A stretch of DNA of 64,000 bases. It comes from Paraspadella gotoi (taxonomy: Eukaryota > Chaetognatha). Under the pieces are notes generated by a model that saw only the letters and a list, made by a program, of their open reading frames with translations, did not search any database and was not told where the DNA came from. The stretch is from NCBI GenBank assembly GCA_051294375.1, contig CM119269.1, forward strand, positions 3,792,069-3,856,068, read 5' to 3'. Shown here piece by piece: positions 11,174 through 22,697 of the stretch (positions are counted from its first letter, which is position 1; every line of letters starts with the position of its first letter). The position numbers were made by a program, and so were the translations under genes.

Positions 11174-12480
11174 AAAGCAGGCTCGATCCTTATGCTTTTA
11201 AGATTTTTTATCTGTATTATATTTTCCTCTTATTTTTTAACCTTTTTTCGGGTCCTCCTTAATCCCCTATTCACTCTCATTCAATTTCTTCTTTAATACT
11301 CATTCTTTTTTCATTGTTCTTCCATTTTCTCTCCAATCTTCCTCACTTTCTTTGACCTTCTTCATTCAAAACTTCCTATTCTTCTTCCCCTCCTCTTTCA
11401 TTTTTTTTCTTTCACCATCTTCCACGTTTCCCCACTCCTTCCCTGCTCCTTCCGTCTCTCTCTCGCTCGCCTCTCAGTTCCCGTGACTTGGCTATGCATT
11501 CGGTTAAGCTTCTTTCCACAATTCCACAGTGACTTTCACGCCACAGCGGTCGTCACCCGGCTTCGTTCGCCGACTCCTTTGCGCCGACGTCAACTTTTTT
11601 TTTTCTTCCCTTAAAACTTTTCACTCTTTGAATATTTTTAGTCCTTTTTCTTCTCTTTTCTTTAATTTCGGTCGAGTTTTAATTCGTTTAAAATATTCGG
11701 AGAAGTGCGTTTTCTTCGCGCGAAATTTTAGAGGGGAGCTTATGACAGCATGATTTAAGAATCTTGTTTCGTAAATATTAAGTAAAAAATCTTAATAACA
11801 ATTGAGGCGTTTATTTTTACGTTTGAAACGGCTACGCGCCGTTTTATACGTGATTAGGTAACCGGATTTCCTATAATTTCAGTGATTAACTTTAATCGTT
11901 CGCGTTTAATTTTTTTTAACCCAAACTGGTTTTCCCTCCACCGAATTTCCCTCCATTTCCAATTCGTTCGACCCTAACCCGCTTTCTCGCTCGATTCCCG
12001 CCATTTAATTGCTTCCCATTGGCTTTTCTTGCTTCCGACTGATTAACTCTTATCCACCCATCCCACACACATGACTCACCCACGATCACCCGCATCCAGC
12101 CAATCCCATCTCTCGGATTTTCTCAGCAACACCGTCCCTCGATTACCTCTCGGTAAAGAAATTCAAACCTTGCCGCAGTAATTAATTAATCTTTTTTTTA
12201 ATTAATCACCCCCTACTTAGCTAAGAAACGAAGCATGTCGAGATTATAAATCGGATATTGCGTTACCGCTTAATAATTCGGTTGAAACTCTGTTTAAAAT
12301 ATTTTACGCTCTGGTAAATTTAGATTTGGATCTGCGTGGTCAAACCGGTCGGGTCACACAATGATACTTTACATTTTTCGGAGGCATCGATGGTCGGCGT
12401 TGTACAGTTGAAGCTTTGCTTAACTGTTGGATTTTAAGGGAAGGTTACCTCAGTTTCGGCGCGGGGTCGTTGGCGAACAA
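11174..12480. other. Gene-poor region, no gene seen
   Basis: The first 300 bases are pyrimidine-rich. Then comes mixed sequence with CpG-containing patches (11500-11600, 11820-11850, 11960-12160). Short frames exist but have neither recognised motifs nor good splice sites. Confidence 0.5.
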
Positions 12481-12481
12481 A

Positions 12482-12680
12482 ATGGCGATGGAATTCGCGT
12501 TGGCGTTGGCGTCCGCCAATGAGAATCACGTGACGCCGTTTTACAGTCTTTTGTCGTGCGCCAAATTCTCTGGAGGGACGAGAACAATCGGGATGATTAA
12601 AGCCAGCGTCCGTCTTTGCGAAGAACCAAGGGCGAATTCCGGGTTCGGATTTGGAATGGCGACGGGTGAGAGATTTTGAG
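12482..12680. promoter_or_regulatory. CpG-rich promoter-like patch with CCAAT box and E-box
   Basis: The patch has a CCAAT at 12516-12520 and TCACGTGAC at 12526-12534, and several ATGGCG words nearby. USF/MITF-type bHLH factors bind CACGTG in animals. An 87-codon frame (12416-12679) crosses the patch without recognised homology. Direction and target gene are unknown. Confidence 0.35.
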
Positions 12681-12708
12681 AGCGAGACGTCTTTGACTTT
12701 GGACGGGA

Positions 12709-12711
<3 letters not shown>

Positions 12712-12758
<47 letters not shown>
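12712..12758. repeat. (GA)n microsatellite
   Basis: About 23 GA dinucleotides. Confidence 0.9.
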
Positions 12759-12762
<4 letters not shown>

Positions 12763-12984
12763 AAAGAAAAAGAATGTCAAAAAATTGAATTCTGTATATT
12801 CAGCGTTTGCTCTTTTTATTTCGTCCCAGTATTTCGTTTTTCCCCATTGGTCGACCGCCCATGTGGTTCCATCTTCAACTGATTCCATTTTCTTTATTCT
12901 TTTTACGCTGAAATTTCGTCGATTCCAATGAATCCAATCCACATCCAAGTCGATAATCCGCTGACCTTCGACCCGGACGAAACA

Positions 12985-13038
12985 AGGACCGACGACGACA
13001 AAGACGACGACGACGACAACGACGAAGACAAGACGTCG
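12985..13038 (+). repeat. (ACG)n trinucleotide repeat
   Basis: An interrupted GAC/ACG repeat that codes for Asp on the plus strand and Val/Ser on the other. It is one of about a dozen such arrays in the window. Confidence 0.75.
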
Positions 13039-13258
13039 GACGCGAACATGAATGTTTTTTCTTTGGAACAGGAGATTCGAGTTACGGGCACATATATAGG
13101 ACCCGCAGCCTTGAGTCGAAAAAAAAAAGATGAAACCACATGTGCGCAAAAGACTATTCTTATTTTATTATAATGCTCTTCCGTTTCCATTTAGCTTTAT
13201 CTCGTTTAGCTAACTTTTTGTCGCTATTATTGAGTTATGTATGTGTACTTGTGCAGTA

Positions 13259-13731
13259 AGGCGGAACAAAGTAAAAACTAAGAGTTCTGTAATATAAATA
13301 ACGTTAGAGCATCCCTGTGGGATAACGAAATTTAAAAAAAAAATGAAAATTTTACATATAGTTAATAACATAGAACGTATTCTGGTAGAGCTTAAAAAAT
13401 AAATAAAAAATATTACTACAAGATTTCAAAAGTTTTATGTTTTATTGGTTAAAATTAACAAAAACTATAAAAATTATGGTACGATGATGATTTTAAAAAG
13501 TTTTTTTCATTATTCGACCCACTTATCATCGAAATATTGAAAAACGCAATATATCGAAATCCGTTCTTAAAAAAATAAATTTTTTACCAAAAATTTATTT
13601 CATTGCCCATGCATTGATAAATATTTAAATGTTTCAATGTTATACTGTGCTTCACTAGTTGATATGATGGACAAATGAATTTTATTTTACAGAACTCTTA
13701 ATGATAAAAAGTGATCAATTTTGGCCCGCCT
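13259..13731. mobile_element. MITE-like element with TA target duplication
   Basis: The 473-bp unit starts AGGCGG and ends CCGCCT, flanked on both sides by TA (13257-13258 and 13732-13733). The terminal inverted repeats are imperfect but also share AAGAGTTCTGTAA (13280-13292), mirrored near 13689-13701. The interior is AT-rich with no transposase frame. TA duplications and short non-coding length fit a non-autonomous Tc1/mariner-type element. The flanks also share GTGCAG outside the TA, which could be chance or a longer duplication. Confidence 0.55.
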
Positions 13732-14205
13732 TAATGTGCAGTTCTTACTAGACGCGTCGAAACTTTTCGGGATTTTTTTTTAACCCGCTGATATACATAA
13801 GCCCCGAAATAAATTGTTTTTTGGAAGAGAAAAAAAAAATTCGTTCTAAAAATAAATGTCAACATCACGCTAAGGTTGACACTTGCGCTGATAGGTTTGT
13901 AAAAATTATGTTTACATTACCCGAGAGTCCTAACTTGTATCGAATCGCTAACGCTCATCGGATAAGTTGGTGACTGAAAGTAAAAAAACAAACTAGTAAT
14001 TGATTTAAAAATCCAAATCATTAAAGGAATAAGACGGATTTCATCCTTCAATCTATTAAAAATCATTGCCGCCCCCACCTGCCAGTAAAATCCAGTTTTT
14101 CTTTCTTTTTTCTGTTCCGAAATTTTTCTTTCCTTTCCCCTCCCTTTCCTCCCTCACACACAAAACCTCTCTCACTCACTCTCATTCCTCCGTATTCGCC
14201 GAGCG
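13732..14205. other. AT-rich intergenic DNA
   Basis: No gene, strong motif or repeat seen until the TCC array. The last 120 bases are pyrimidine-rich. Confidence 0.5.
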
Positions 14206-14260
14206 CCTCCTCCTCCTCCTCCTCCTCCTCCTCCTCCTCCTCCTCCTCCTCCTCCTCTTC
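14206..14260. repeat. (CCT)n trinucleotide repeat
   Basis: About 17 CCT units, reading Glu-rich on the minus strand and Leu-rich on the plus. It is embedded in a wider pyrimidine tract. Confidence 0.9.
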
Positions 14261-14794
14261 CTCCTTTTCCCTTTCCTTTCCTTCCATTCCATCGTCATCG
14301 CTTCCACAAGCGGAGAAACTGTTTCCTCCATATTTTTTTTTTTAATCCGATTCTTTCTTTCTTTTTTTTCCTTTTTTTTTATTCCGCGATTCTTTTTTTA
14401 TTTTTTTATATAGTTTTTTCTCTAATCTCAAAAAATAACAAATTCCTCGTTCTCTCCATCTTCCTTTTTTTTTTTATTACGTCTGCGGTTTTTATTTCAT
14501 ATTTTGCTTCTTCAGTCGTCGTCGTCGTCGTCCTCGCATAACGTATCCCCGGGAGCGTCGCATCAGATTTATGGTTATTCCAATAAAAACGAAAAAAAGA
14601 AAACATGAATTATTACTTTTGTTAAACCCGATGCATGTTTTTTTTTTTTAAACTACAAAATGCGAAATTGGATTGAAACGAGATAATTTTCTGTTTTCAA
14701 CTAAATTATTGACAACGAAACATATTTCGGCAACAATAAAATAACAACTTTTCGTAAATAATAAAAAAAAATTAAACTCTTCGTGTGACGAACG

Positions 14795-14863
14795 ACTTCC
14801 GGTCACGTGACCCTTTTCGTCACGTGACAACGGCTTCCAGTCTCAACGCAATATATATATAAA
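14795..14863 (+). promoter_or_regulatory. Promoter candidate: ETS site, two GTCACGTGAC boxes, TATA
   Basis: ACTTCCGG (ETS consensus) at 14795-14802 overlaps GGTCACGTGACC at 14801-14812. A second palindrome, GTCACGTGAC, is at 14819-14828, and TATATAAA is at 14856-14863. GTCACGTGAC is the optimal E-box for MiT/TFE and USF factors (CLEAR element). The TATA position suggests transcription to the right, starting near 14890. A 138-codon frame at 14910-15326 follows but begins with TTG and lacks an in-frame ATG, so the transcript may be spliced or non-coding. Motifs are exact; function is inferred. Confidence 0.45.
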
Positions 14864-15373
14864 CGTTTAACCGACTCTTCTTTTCTTTTTTAAAACTTAA
14901 GAATAGTCATTGTTTAATATTCGAATTTCCGGTTGGGTGAAAATTAAATATAAACCAGAAGTAATAAAAGAGAAGGAAGAGACACGAGGCTCTCTGACTT
15001 TGAGTTCGGATGGAAAAGGAAAAAAAAAAGGAAAAGAAAAAATATGGCTTTGTGTTGGGCAGAAGAAAATAGTCGATACGAAACCAAATCCCTTCCTCGA
15101 CCGGCGCCGTCTTTGCGCCGTCATTGGCGAACAATCCTTGCTCAAAGATATTGCCTTTTGGGGAAGCGAGCAATATGTCTCTCTTATCTGCGGCTGCCTG
15201 CGTAATATTTTAAAACGATCAGCTGGTTTTTATATTTTTGAATTCTTGCACAATGTGACCATAACCAGTCAAATAAAGGAATTTAGTCTCTCTCTTCAAT
15301 GTCCATCAAATTCTTGCCGTCTTTAACCTCTCGACAGAAATGACAATTTTATTTCTCGTGGTAACTCTTTTTC

Positions 15374-15735
15374 TACCATCACCAAACAATCAAATTTCTC
15401 TACATTTCTCTTACACCATCACCAAACAATCCCCCCTTCTCAGCGGCGGCCATCTTTACGCCATCACCAAACAATAAGCCTTCTCAGCGGTAACCATCTT
15501 CAAAACCACCCTCTAAGTCAGCAGTAAACCAACTTAATTCAATCATCAATCAAGCTCTTTTGCAAGCAGAAGCCATCCTCATTCTCAGCTGCGGTCATCT
15601 GAGCATCAATAACAATCATGTCCCCCTTCTCAGCAGCAAACAATCCCCCTTTCTCAGCAGCAACCATCTTTACGCCATCACCAAACAATCCTCCCTTCTC
15701 AGCGGCGGCCATCTTTGCGGCATCATCTCCAAAAA
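15374..15735. repeat. 45-bp minisatellite with GCCATCTTT / ACCAAACAATC core
   Basis: Diverged units share CCATCACCAAACAATC, then CCTTCTCAGCGGCGGCCATC. The best units are 45 bp apart, so the minus strand repeats a 15-residue pattern (KMAAAEKGGLFGDG) for a few units before the frame shifts. A single related unit lies at about 15100-15140. The sequence GGCGGCCATCTT resembles a YY1/Pho site. A minisatellite is more likely than a coding repeat because the frame is not kept. Confidence 0.6.
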
Positions 15736-16950
15736 ATCCTCTCCAAGCGAAAAGCACCGAGAGAGGGCGGTGATTTTCAACAAAGGCTCTTCTCAATTGC
15801 GGGGCTTTTAACCACGGATCCTCTCCTTAGCGGTCCTTCACACTCACGGCGTCAGTTTCTGTAATGGCGTTGGTTCCTCCTTTATCCGATCTCCTCTTGA
15901 AAAAAAAAAAAAAGGTTCGGCTTATTAGACGCGCTCTCAACGAGGGTCCTTTTTCTTTCCGGGTCCACTGGATCGAAACTCATATTCATTTTTATTGTTA
16001 TAATAATTTATATTCAAAATGTACGTAATTCTCGCGTCTTTTTCCATAACTTTATAGTAAGTATAAAGGTTTAAAATATATATATATATATATATTAACT
16101 AAACTCTAAATAAGATTAAGTTTCTCGAGACGTCCTTCCACGTACTTTCTTGATCTTCAACAGAGATTTTTATTTTTTTGGCCCTGACATTTCTTAACCC
16201 GCCCCCCGCCCACGCCACGAAGTTTTCCCAGTCGAGTTTTTCGCCCAATTCAGTTCTTCTCTAACTGAAACCAAGTCTGGACCAAGACCAAAATATCTCC
16301 CTTCTTACTTGGCCCGAGACGACGATGCCAACAACCGATCTGTTTTCTTGAGTAACGGAGTGGTCAGGCCAGCCGACCTGGTCACCTCCCCCCTCTTCCT
16401 CACCTTCCCAATCCCCTCCCTCCCTCCTCCTCTCTCCCTCTCTTCCTCTATCTTTCCCCACCCTAATTAAACAACATTCTGGCTGCAGCCTCTCAAGGCA
16501 AGTCTCAAGTCTACCATCTTAGACAGCTTTGAGAGTGAGGTAGTCCCTCGTTGGACGAATGCCTTTCAAGTCAAGTCAAGGCTAACTGGCTACTATTTCC
16601 CAAATTTTCTGATTTTCTAAAGTGGGCCTCGAAAAGTTCTGTTACGTCAACGGTTAACGTTTACTCGTCTATCGTACACTTGCTTAGTCCCAACATCGTA
16701 ATAAACTCGGAACTCTCGTTCCAAACGAGGATTATAAGAAATAATCCGCCAGAAGCCATTCATCAAAAAGTTGGGAGGCATCGTCGATGGCGGAAAAAAC
16801 TGACATCCCATATAGTCCCTTTGTCCGTTTATGTCCCAATCTCGTTAATCATCGAACCCAGTCAGCACAAAAAACTTTATCATCCTCCAAGCTTGACCTC
16901 CCAAGCTTTTTACAAGCACGCAGTTTTCTTTTCTTTCGCGACTGAAAAGG
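15736..16950. other. Gene-poor region with one unexplained open frame
   Basis: The region holds a TA-rich run (16076-16094), a C-rich patch at 16198-16215 and a pyrimidine stretch at 16385-16460. A frame from 16551 runs about 140 codons of ordinary composition before entering the CT array. No family, signal or splice support was seen, so it is left uncalled. Confidence 0.4.
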
Positions 16951-16978
16951 TCTTTCTCTCTCTTCTCTCTCTTTCTCT

Positions 16979-17046
<68 letters not shown>

Positions 17047-17051
17047 CTCTC
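16951..17051. repeat. (CT)n microsatellite
   Basis: About 100 bases of nearly pure CT with a few TTC interruptions. Confidence 0.9.
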
Positions 17052-17340
17052 GAAAACACGTTATATGCAGGAATTATTGGATCGCCCCGAGCTGTTATTG
17101 TGTCCCAAGGATGACGAAATGGCAAGATGGCGAGGCGGAGGAGAGATGGCAAATAGCAATGTGGCTGCGTGGAGAGACGGCATGTGGCAATGGCGAAAAA
17201 GCCGTATGGACCGATGTTAGCATTTTGTCGGTTTTCAGAAAAATAAACAAACTCGGGTTTTTTTTTTCTCGGGCTGTAGAGAACGATAATATTTTACGAG
17301 TTTTTAAAAACATTACTCATTTTCTATACGAGCAGGATAG

Positions 17341-17344
<4 letters not shown>

Positions 17345-17436
<92 letters not shown>
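17345..17436. repeat. (GA)n microsatellite
   Basis: About 92 bases of GA with one AAG interruption. With the CT array 300 bases to the left it could form a large imperfect hairpin. Confidence 0.9.
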
Positions 17437-17438
<2 letters not shown>

Positions 17439-18160
17439 CAAGGAAAAAAGAGAGGGTGGAAAAAAGCCATTCTTTTTTCACATGCCTTGGCGAATTTATT
17501 AAAGCAATAAATTTTTTTACCGATATTAAGTTATTAACTATTCGGCCCGAGAAGAAACGCCATCTTTCTCCATTCTCCTTTTATCGAAAAAAAAAAAAGC
17601 GGCGGCTGGTTCCAGAGACCAATAACCTATCTGGGTAATGCATGTAATCTCTCTATTTTCCATCTGGTCTCCCATGGGCCGTCTCATCATTGCCCGAGGA
17701 CGTGGCGACGTTCCTTCTGTCTCGTTGTCGATTTTAGAAACCATGGGTCGTCGACTATTTACTAAAAATACCGCAATCGCTGTTTTTTTTTTCATTTGTC
17801 AGTGTCTTAACTTAATATAAACGGAGACTGCGCCCACAATACAGCGGTCCGAGATTGATATCAATATCAATAATGCAATATTCAAGAAAATGTAATTTAT
17901 TAATTTGCGACGATAACTCCATTCCCGCTCATCGCAAATTGATTCGCCACCGGAAACCACCGCGCACAACGCCCTCATTTTCTAATTCGTCGCCACGCCT
18001 TCATTCAATTCTCTTTCAACCCCTAAACCGCCCACCGTGGGTTCCTCCTCCGATCGTCTCGATTTAAATTCAGTGGAAGTGAAATGTGTCCCCATTTCCG
18101 AGAAAACCCGCCGCGTCGAATTCAATCGAGAGACGAGGACCTCGCCGACGCGGGCGCCAG
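17437..18160. other. Intergenic, becoming CpG-rich to the right
   Basis: No gene recognised. CpG density rises from about 17930, leading into the 21-bp repeat. Confidence 0.45.
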
Positions 18161-18161
18161 A

Positions 18162-18245
18162 GCGTGCGAACATGCGCTTCCAGCGTGCGAACATGCGGAT
18201 CGAACGTGCAAACATGCGCATCGAGCGTGCGAAGAAGTGCGCGCG
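18162..18245 (+). repeat. 21-bp CpG-rich tandem repeat (GCGTGCGAACATGCG)
   Basis: Units start at 18162, 18183, 18204 and 18225 with an exact 21-base period and the core GCGTGCGAACATGCG. Twenty-one bases are seven codons, so all frames stay open. The plus frame repeats RANMRIE within a 79-codon frame (18037-18276), and the minus frame repeats a seven-residue RMFARS-like unit. The word CATGCGC resembles half an NRF1 site. Coding and regulatory readings are both possible. Confidence 0.7.
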
Positions 18246-19059
18246 CGGAGTATCTCGGAGGCTCGTTGATTCTTGAGGATGACACACGATGGGTTTATCG
18301 TTATTTAACGACGCCAACGATGGCTCAATCTTAACATCGGCTGCGCAAAGGCTCGTGAGAAACTTAATTTGCTCGAGTGTATTAAAAATTTAAATCAAAG
18401 CCCGATTTTCTGTTGAAAGTTTTTTTTAAAATTTTATCTGCAAAGTTTTTTTTTTTGGAAATTGAAGACTCGAAGCAAAGCGACGAAGAGACAGAGAATA
18501 AAAAAAAAGATTTGTCCCGGGTTCGAGATAAGAGGCATGACGCATTATGTTGGATATTCTTCGGTCTGCAATGAAACTGCCTTCGCTCTTGGGGAAACGT
18601 CTGAAAAGAATTCTCGTTGCCAAGAATTGTCATCGTACATCGTAGAGCGTGCGAGACAAGCTGATCTCCGAAAGTCGGCCAGCGTCGGCAATAATCGCGG
18701 CCGACGCCGAACTTGAAAAATAAAAACATTAGCTGCGAAAGTTGAGATGGAAAAAGGAAAAAGAAATGGAAAGAAAAAAAAAACCCGTCGGGCTGGAAAT
18801 TTATTCCATCTCTTGATAACGAATTCCTAGTCTATAAACAAAAAAAAAAATAGGAAAGGAGCTGGAGGGTTTCCCTTTTCGTCATGAGAACAGAAGTGGG
18901 GTTTGAGTGAAAGAGGGACGGGGGTCGGGTTTCCATTGGGAGGTGCCGATCAGGTGCCGATTCGGGTGCCGGGTGTCGATAGAAGCCGAAAAACCGGTGA
19001 CCGAGTTCGCCGCTTCGGGTTGTAACTCTTTGGGAAAAAGAAACAAACAAAACAAACTG

Positions 19060-19061
<2 letters not shown>
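18246..19061. other. Intergenic, no gene recognised
   Basis: Mixed sequence with A homopolymers. Frames of 60-115 codons exist on both strands but overlap each other and show no known motif. Confidence 0.45.

Positions 19062-19142
<81 letters not shown>
19062..19142. repeat. (GA)n microsatellite
   Basis: About 40 GA units, ending in a run of G. Confidence 0.95.
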
Positions 19143-19148
<6 letters not shown>

Positions 19149-21440
19149 AAAAGGAAACGAAGAAAACGATAAAAAGGAAAAAGGGAAAAGAGAAACAACT
19201 AATAAATGGAAAAATATCATATTAAAGTACTTAAAATAAAAAAAGAGTCAATGGCATGAAGTTTTTTTTTTTAATACCAAAAACAGTAATAACATAATCA
19301 TAAACAGTCACAGTGTAAAAGACTGGAAAACAAGTAAAAACTAAACTACATATATTGAAATATTAATGACATGAAGCCATTAAGGTCATTGAGGATTCCC
19401 AGTTTCAAAGAAAGCATGGCTATCATTGAGTTTTTATTTCTTGAATTCTCTTAAAATTGGAATTTTTGTAAACGTTTGATAAGACAGGATGTTAAAATGT
19501 TATTGTTATAATTTATAGATATGCACTTCTTCTGAAATATCAACTAAAATTTAGGTTTTCAAGACTGATAACGCAACAATTAAAAATATTTAAAAAAAAG
19601 TCGAGTCTCATTTCGATTTAAAAAAAAATGGAATTCACTGTCAAGAAAATCGAGGCGAATGGGGAAATTCTCTCAAGGGTTGAGAGTTGAGTCCTCTTGA
19701 AGCGGATTGTTTTTCGGCTGGAATAAATGTTTTTAAAGGCAAAACAAAAATAAGTTTGTATTAAATTCTGTTAGAAAAAGATGAGGATATTGTAAGGTGT
19801 TTTTTTGTCTACGCTTTTTTTGTTTTATCTGCAGCCCCATTGAAATTAATATACGATTTAAGGTCTAATATACAAATACTATCTTAAATAAAGAAATAAG
19901 AATATTTAACCTAGCAATAAATCTTTCCCGTCAGTCTCTCACGTACAAATCATATTTCTGATGATTATACAAACAGGACGTGAGGGCGTGAGAGTTTGAG
20001 AGAATTTATGAAGAGAATCACATCAGGTCCAGCGGAAACGGGAAAAGCCTGCAAAGTTGACTAATATTATTACTATAGATTATAAGATTTATTTTTAAGA
20101 ATTATTTGGGTCTCTTTTAGGCTCACGCTCACGGGCGTTTCTCGTCTTCACGCCGACACATAGTTTAACTCGGGAGAATTAATATTTTTTTTCTCACGCG
20201 GTCGAATGAATTTGTGAGAATCCTGATCTCACGTTTCTTGTGAATCCGACATCTGATTGAGGGAAAACAAGAAATCCATTTTTTCTTCCTCTCTTCTTTC
20301 CATTTATTTTTGGAATCTTCTCTCTTTTCTACTTGTGTTTTTCTCGAAGGAGTGATTCGATTTTTTTTTTCTTCTTTTTTTGAAATCTAAATTCTTTTCT
20401 TTTGATTATTCTCTTTCTTTCTTTTTTTTTCCCTTTTCTTTCGCCATCACTCGTCGGCCTGTTCATTGCTAGGATGGATTAGTTTCAATTTGCATCCATT
20501 ACTTTTTTTTATATAAAGATTTCATGGTTCTCTTTTTTTTTCCCCTTGAGAAAAGGGAAGGTTATTTTTTTTTTCGATTGTAAGTTAGTGAGAAGAGAAG
20601 ATTGATAACATTAATATGCAAGCGAGCGAGAGTTCTCTTTGGTCGCGCTCCTCTGTTTTCCCCCGTTGTCGTCTAAGCGATTGGAAAAAAAAAAGAAAAC
20701 AAACCCCAAGCAGTCGGCCTGTCTTTCTCTTTCGTTTTTTATTTTGTTTTTTTTTCTTGTGGTAAAAACTGATCGGAGAAAAACAATACGATTTTGGTAT
20801 TGTTTCGTCATAAAATGTTTAGTGTTAAATGTAAAGTGATTTAAAAAGGTTTTTAACTCGGACCCATATCTTGGTTTAGTTTTCGTTAAACAACCCATGT
20901 AAAGAACAAATTATATCACGAGTGAACTTGAATTTAAATTAAGAATAAAGTCGCTTTTGTTTGTGGTAGGATTCTTTTGTTTACATGAGGTGTCTGCCTA
21001 CACACCAGAGACACACGAAAACTAATTTTTTTCCCTTTGGTTTTATTTGTCGACGTGGATTTAAGAAAACGATTCAAATAGGATTTAATCGAACCCGATA
21101 ATTTGTTCAGAGAGGTGTTAATGAGTTAATTAATTACTTTTTTTAAAGAAAATATGCGAGTAAAAAGAATTAAAGAGCTATTAACTAAACGACGGTAGAA
21201 ATGAAAGCGAAGGCTCGCGGATTCTGTGAGTTAGTATTTAATTGCAAAAAACTTGATACGTATGACAAATAACCGTAAATAGTGTATGTTCTTGCTTAAA
21301 AATAAATTTTTTCTGAACTGATCATTTATTTCAAATAATTTTTTTTTCTACCAGATTTAGCTTATTTATAGTCCTTATTCTTATTAATAGTAGGGCTTAA
21401 AAATTAATTATAAATCGTTCACTAACCCTGATTGAATTTT
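19143..21440. other. AT-rich gene desert
   Basis: No gene was recognised over 2.3 kb. A cluster of CTCACG/CGTGAG words lies at 19935-20235 (see findings). Pyrimidine-rich stretches are at 20280-20450 and 20690-20760. Confidence 0.5.
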
Positions 21441-21479
21441 CCAGTCGACAGGATTCGCTCTCCGACGTGGAATTGGACA

Positions 21480-21600
21480 TCTCTCACTCTGTCTCTGTCT
21501 CTCTCTCTCTGTCTCTGTGACTTTCTATGTCTCTGTCCCTCTCTCTCTCACTCTCTCTCCCTCTCTCTTTCGCTCTCTCTACCGCCAGTATTCGTGGTGC
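21480..21600. repeat. Degenerate CT-rich tract ending in CCGCCAG
   Basis: TCTCTGTCTC-type words run up to a TACCGCCAG at 21580-21588, which would be a very strong polypyrimidine tract plus 3' splice site if used. Confidence 0.5.
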
Positions 21601-21761
21601 CAGGAGCCGCGTTCTCTTCCTCCGGATCCCAAAGCTCCATAAAGGGAAAAAAAGGAGAAAAGGAAATAAGGAAAGAAAGAGAAGGAGAAAATAAGGAAAG
21701 ACGTAAAGAATGAAGCAATAGTCCGTAGAGAAGGGAGACCCTCGGACAGAAAGACATGTTG

Positions 21762-21764
21762 GGA

Positions 21765-21852
<88 letters not shown>
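21762..21852. repeat. (GAAA)n microsatellite
   Basis: About 22 tetranucleotide units. More A/G-rich DNA follows to 21915. Confidence 0.95.
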
Positions 21853-22415
21853 ATGAAATCAAAAAAAGAAATCAAAAAGAAAGAAAGAAAAAGAAGAATA
21901 AATGAAAAAAAAAAACTTCCCCGACGCGACTTTCAGAGAAAAGCTGAAGGGATGTAATTGAAGCCCGGATGTAATTGAAGACGTTAGAAGCCTCATGTGA
22001 GCTAGAATCAGAAGATAATGAGGATTTCTCCTTTGCTTCTTTCCCACGTGCATCTTGTCACTTATCACGGATGCCGTCTTGGCTGCCGTCTTTTTGCCGT
22101 CTTCACGGTCGCGTTTTTATCTTTGCCATCTTTTAACGACTTAAATAATGGCTTCGGTTTCTTCTGCCATCTTATCTTGCCTTCCAGCTTTTTTGCAACG
22201 ATGCCATACTTTCCTTCCTCTTTTTTGACTTCCTTTTTTTTCTTTTCCATCTTTTTTTTTTACAACTTCTTTTTAACATTCAGTGCGAACGATCTTTTAC
22301 TTGCTTCGTCTTAAGGTGAATGACCCTTCCTCTTAAGAATCTCACAAGCTCTTTTTAATGTCATTTAAAAGGCAGTTGATGCTTATTATATAATTATTAT
22401 GAAAGTTAAAATGTA

Positions 22416-22496
<81 letters not shown>

Positions 22497-22528
22497 TTTT
22501 CTTTCTATCCTTTTTTCTGTCTTTTACA

Positions 22529-22611
<83 letters not shown>

Positions 22612-22680
22612 TTTTTTTTCTTTCTTTCTATCCTTTTTTCTGTCTTTTACACTTTCTTTCCTTCTTTCTTTTCCCCCTTT
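22416..22680. repeat. Compound (CTTT)n array with a duplicated spacer
   Basis: Two CTTT blocks (about 22429-22495 and 22531-22610) are each followed by the same 37-base spacer containing CTATCCTTTTTTCTG and CTTTTACACTTT, at 22501 and 22624. The whole is a tandem duplication of about 123 bp carrying microsatellite plus spacer. Confidence 0.85.
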
Positions 22681-22697
22681 TTTCCCTTCCAACTCAG

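Noticed and set aside
14910-15326. 138-codon frame behind the E-box promoter candidate
   Set aside because: It starts with TTG and has no in-frame ATG; position is suggestive but the frame itself is not convincing.
16551-17114. 187-codon frame with 140 ordinary codons
   Set aside because: The tail is CT repeat, no homology or splice site was seen, and upstream context is non-coding. Kept only as a note.
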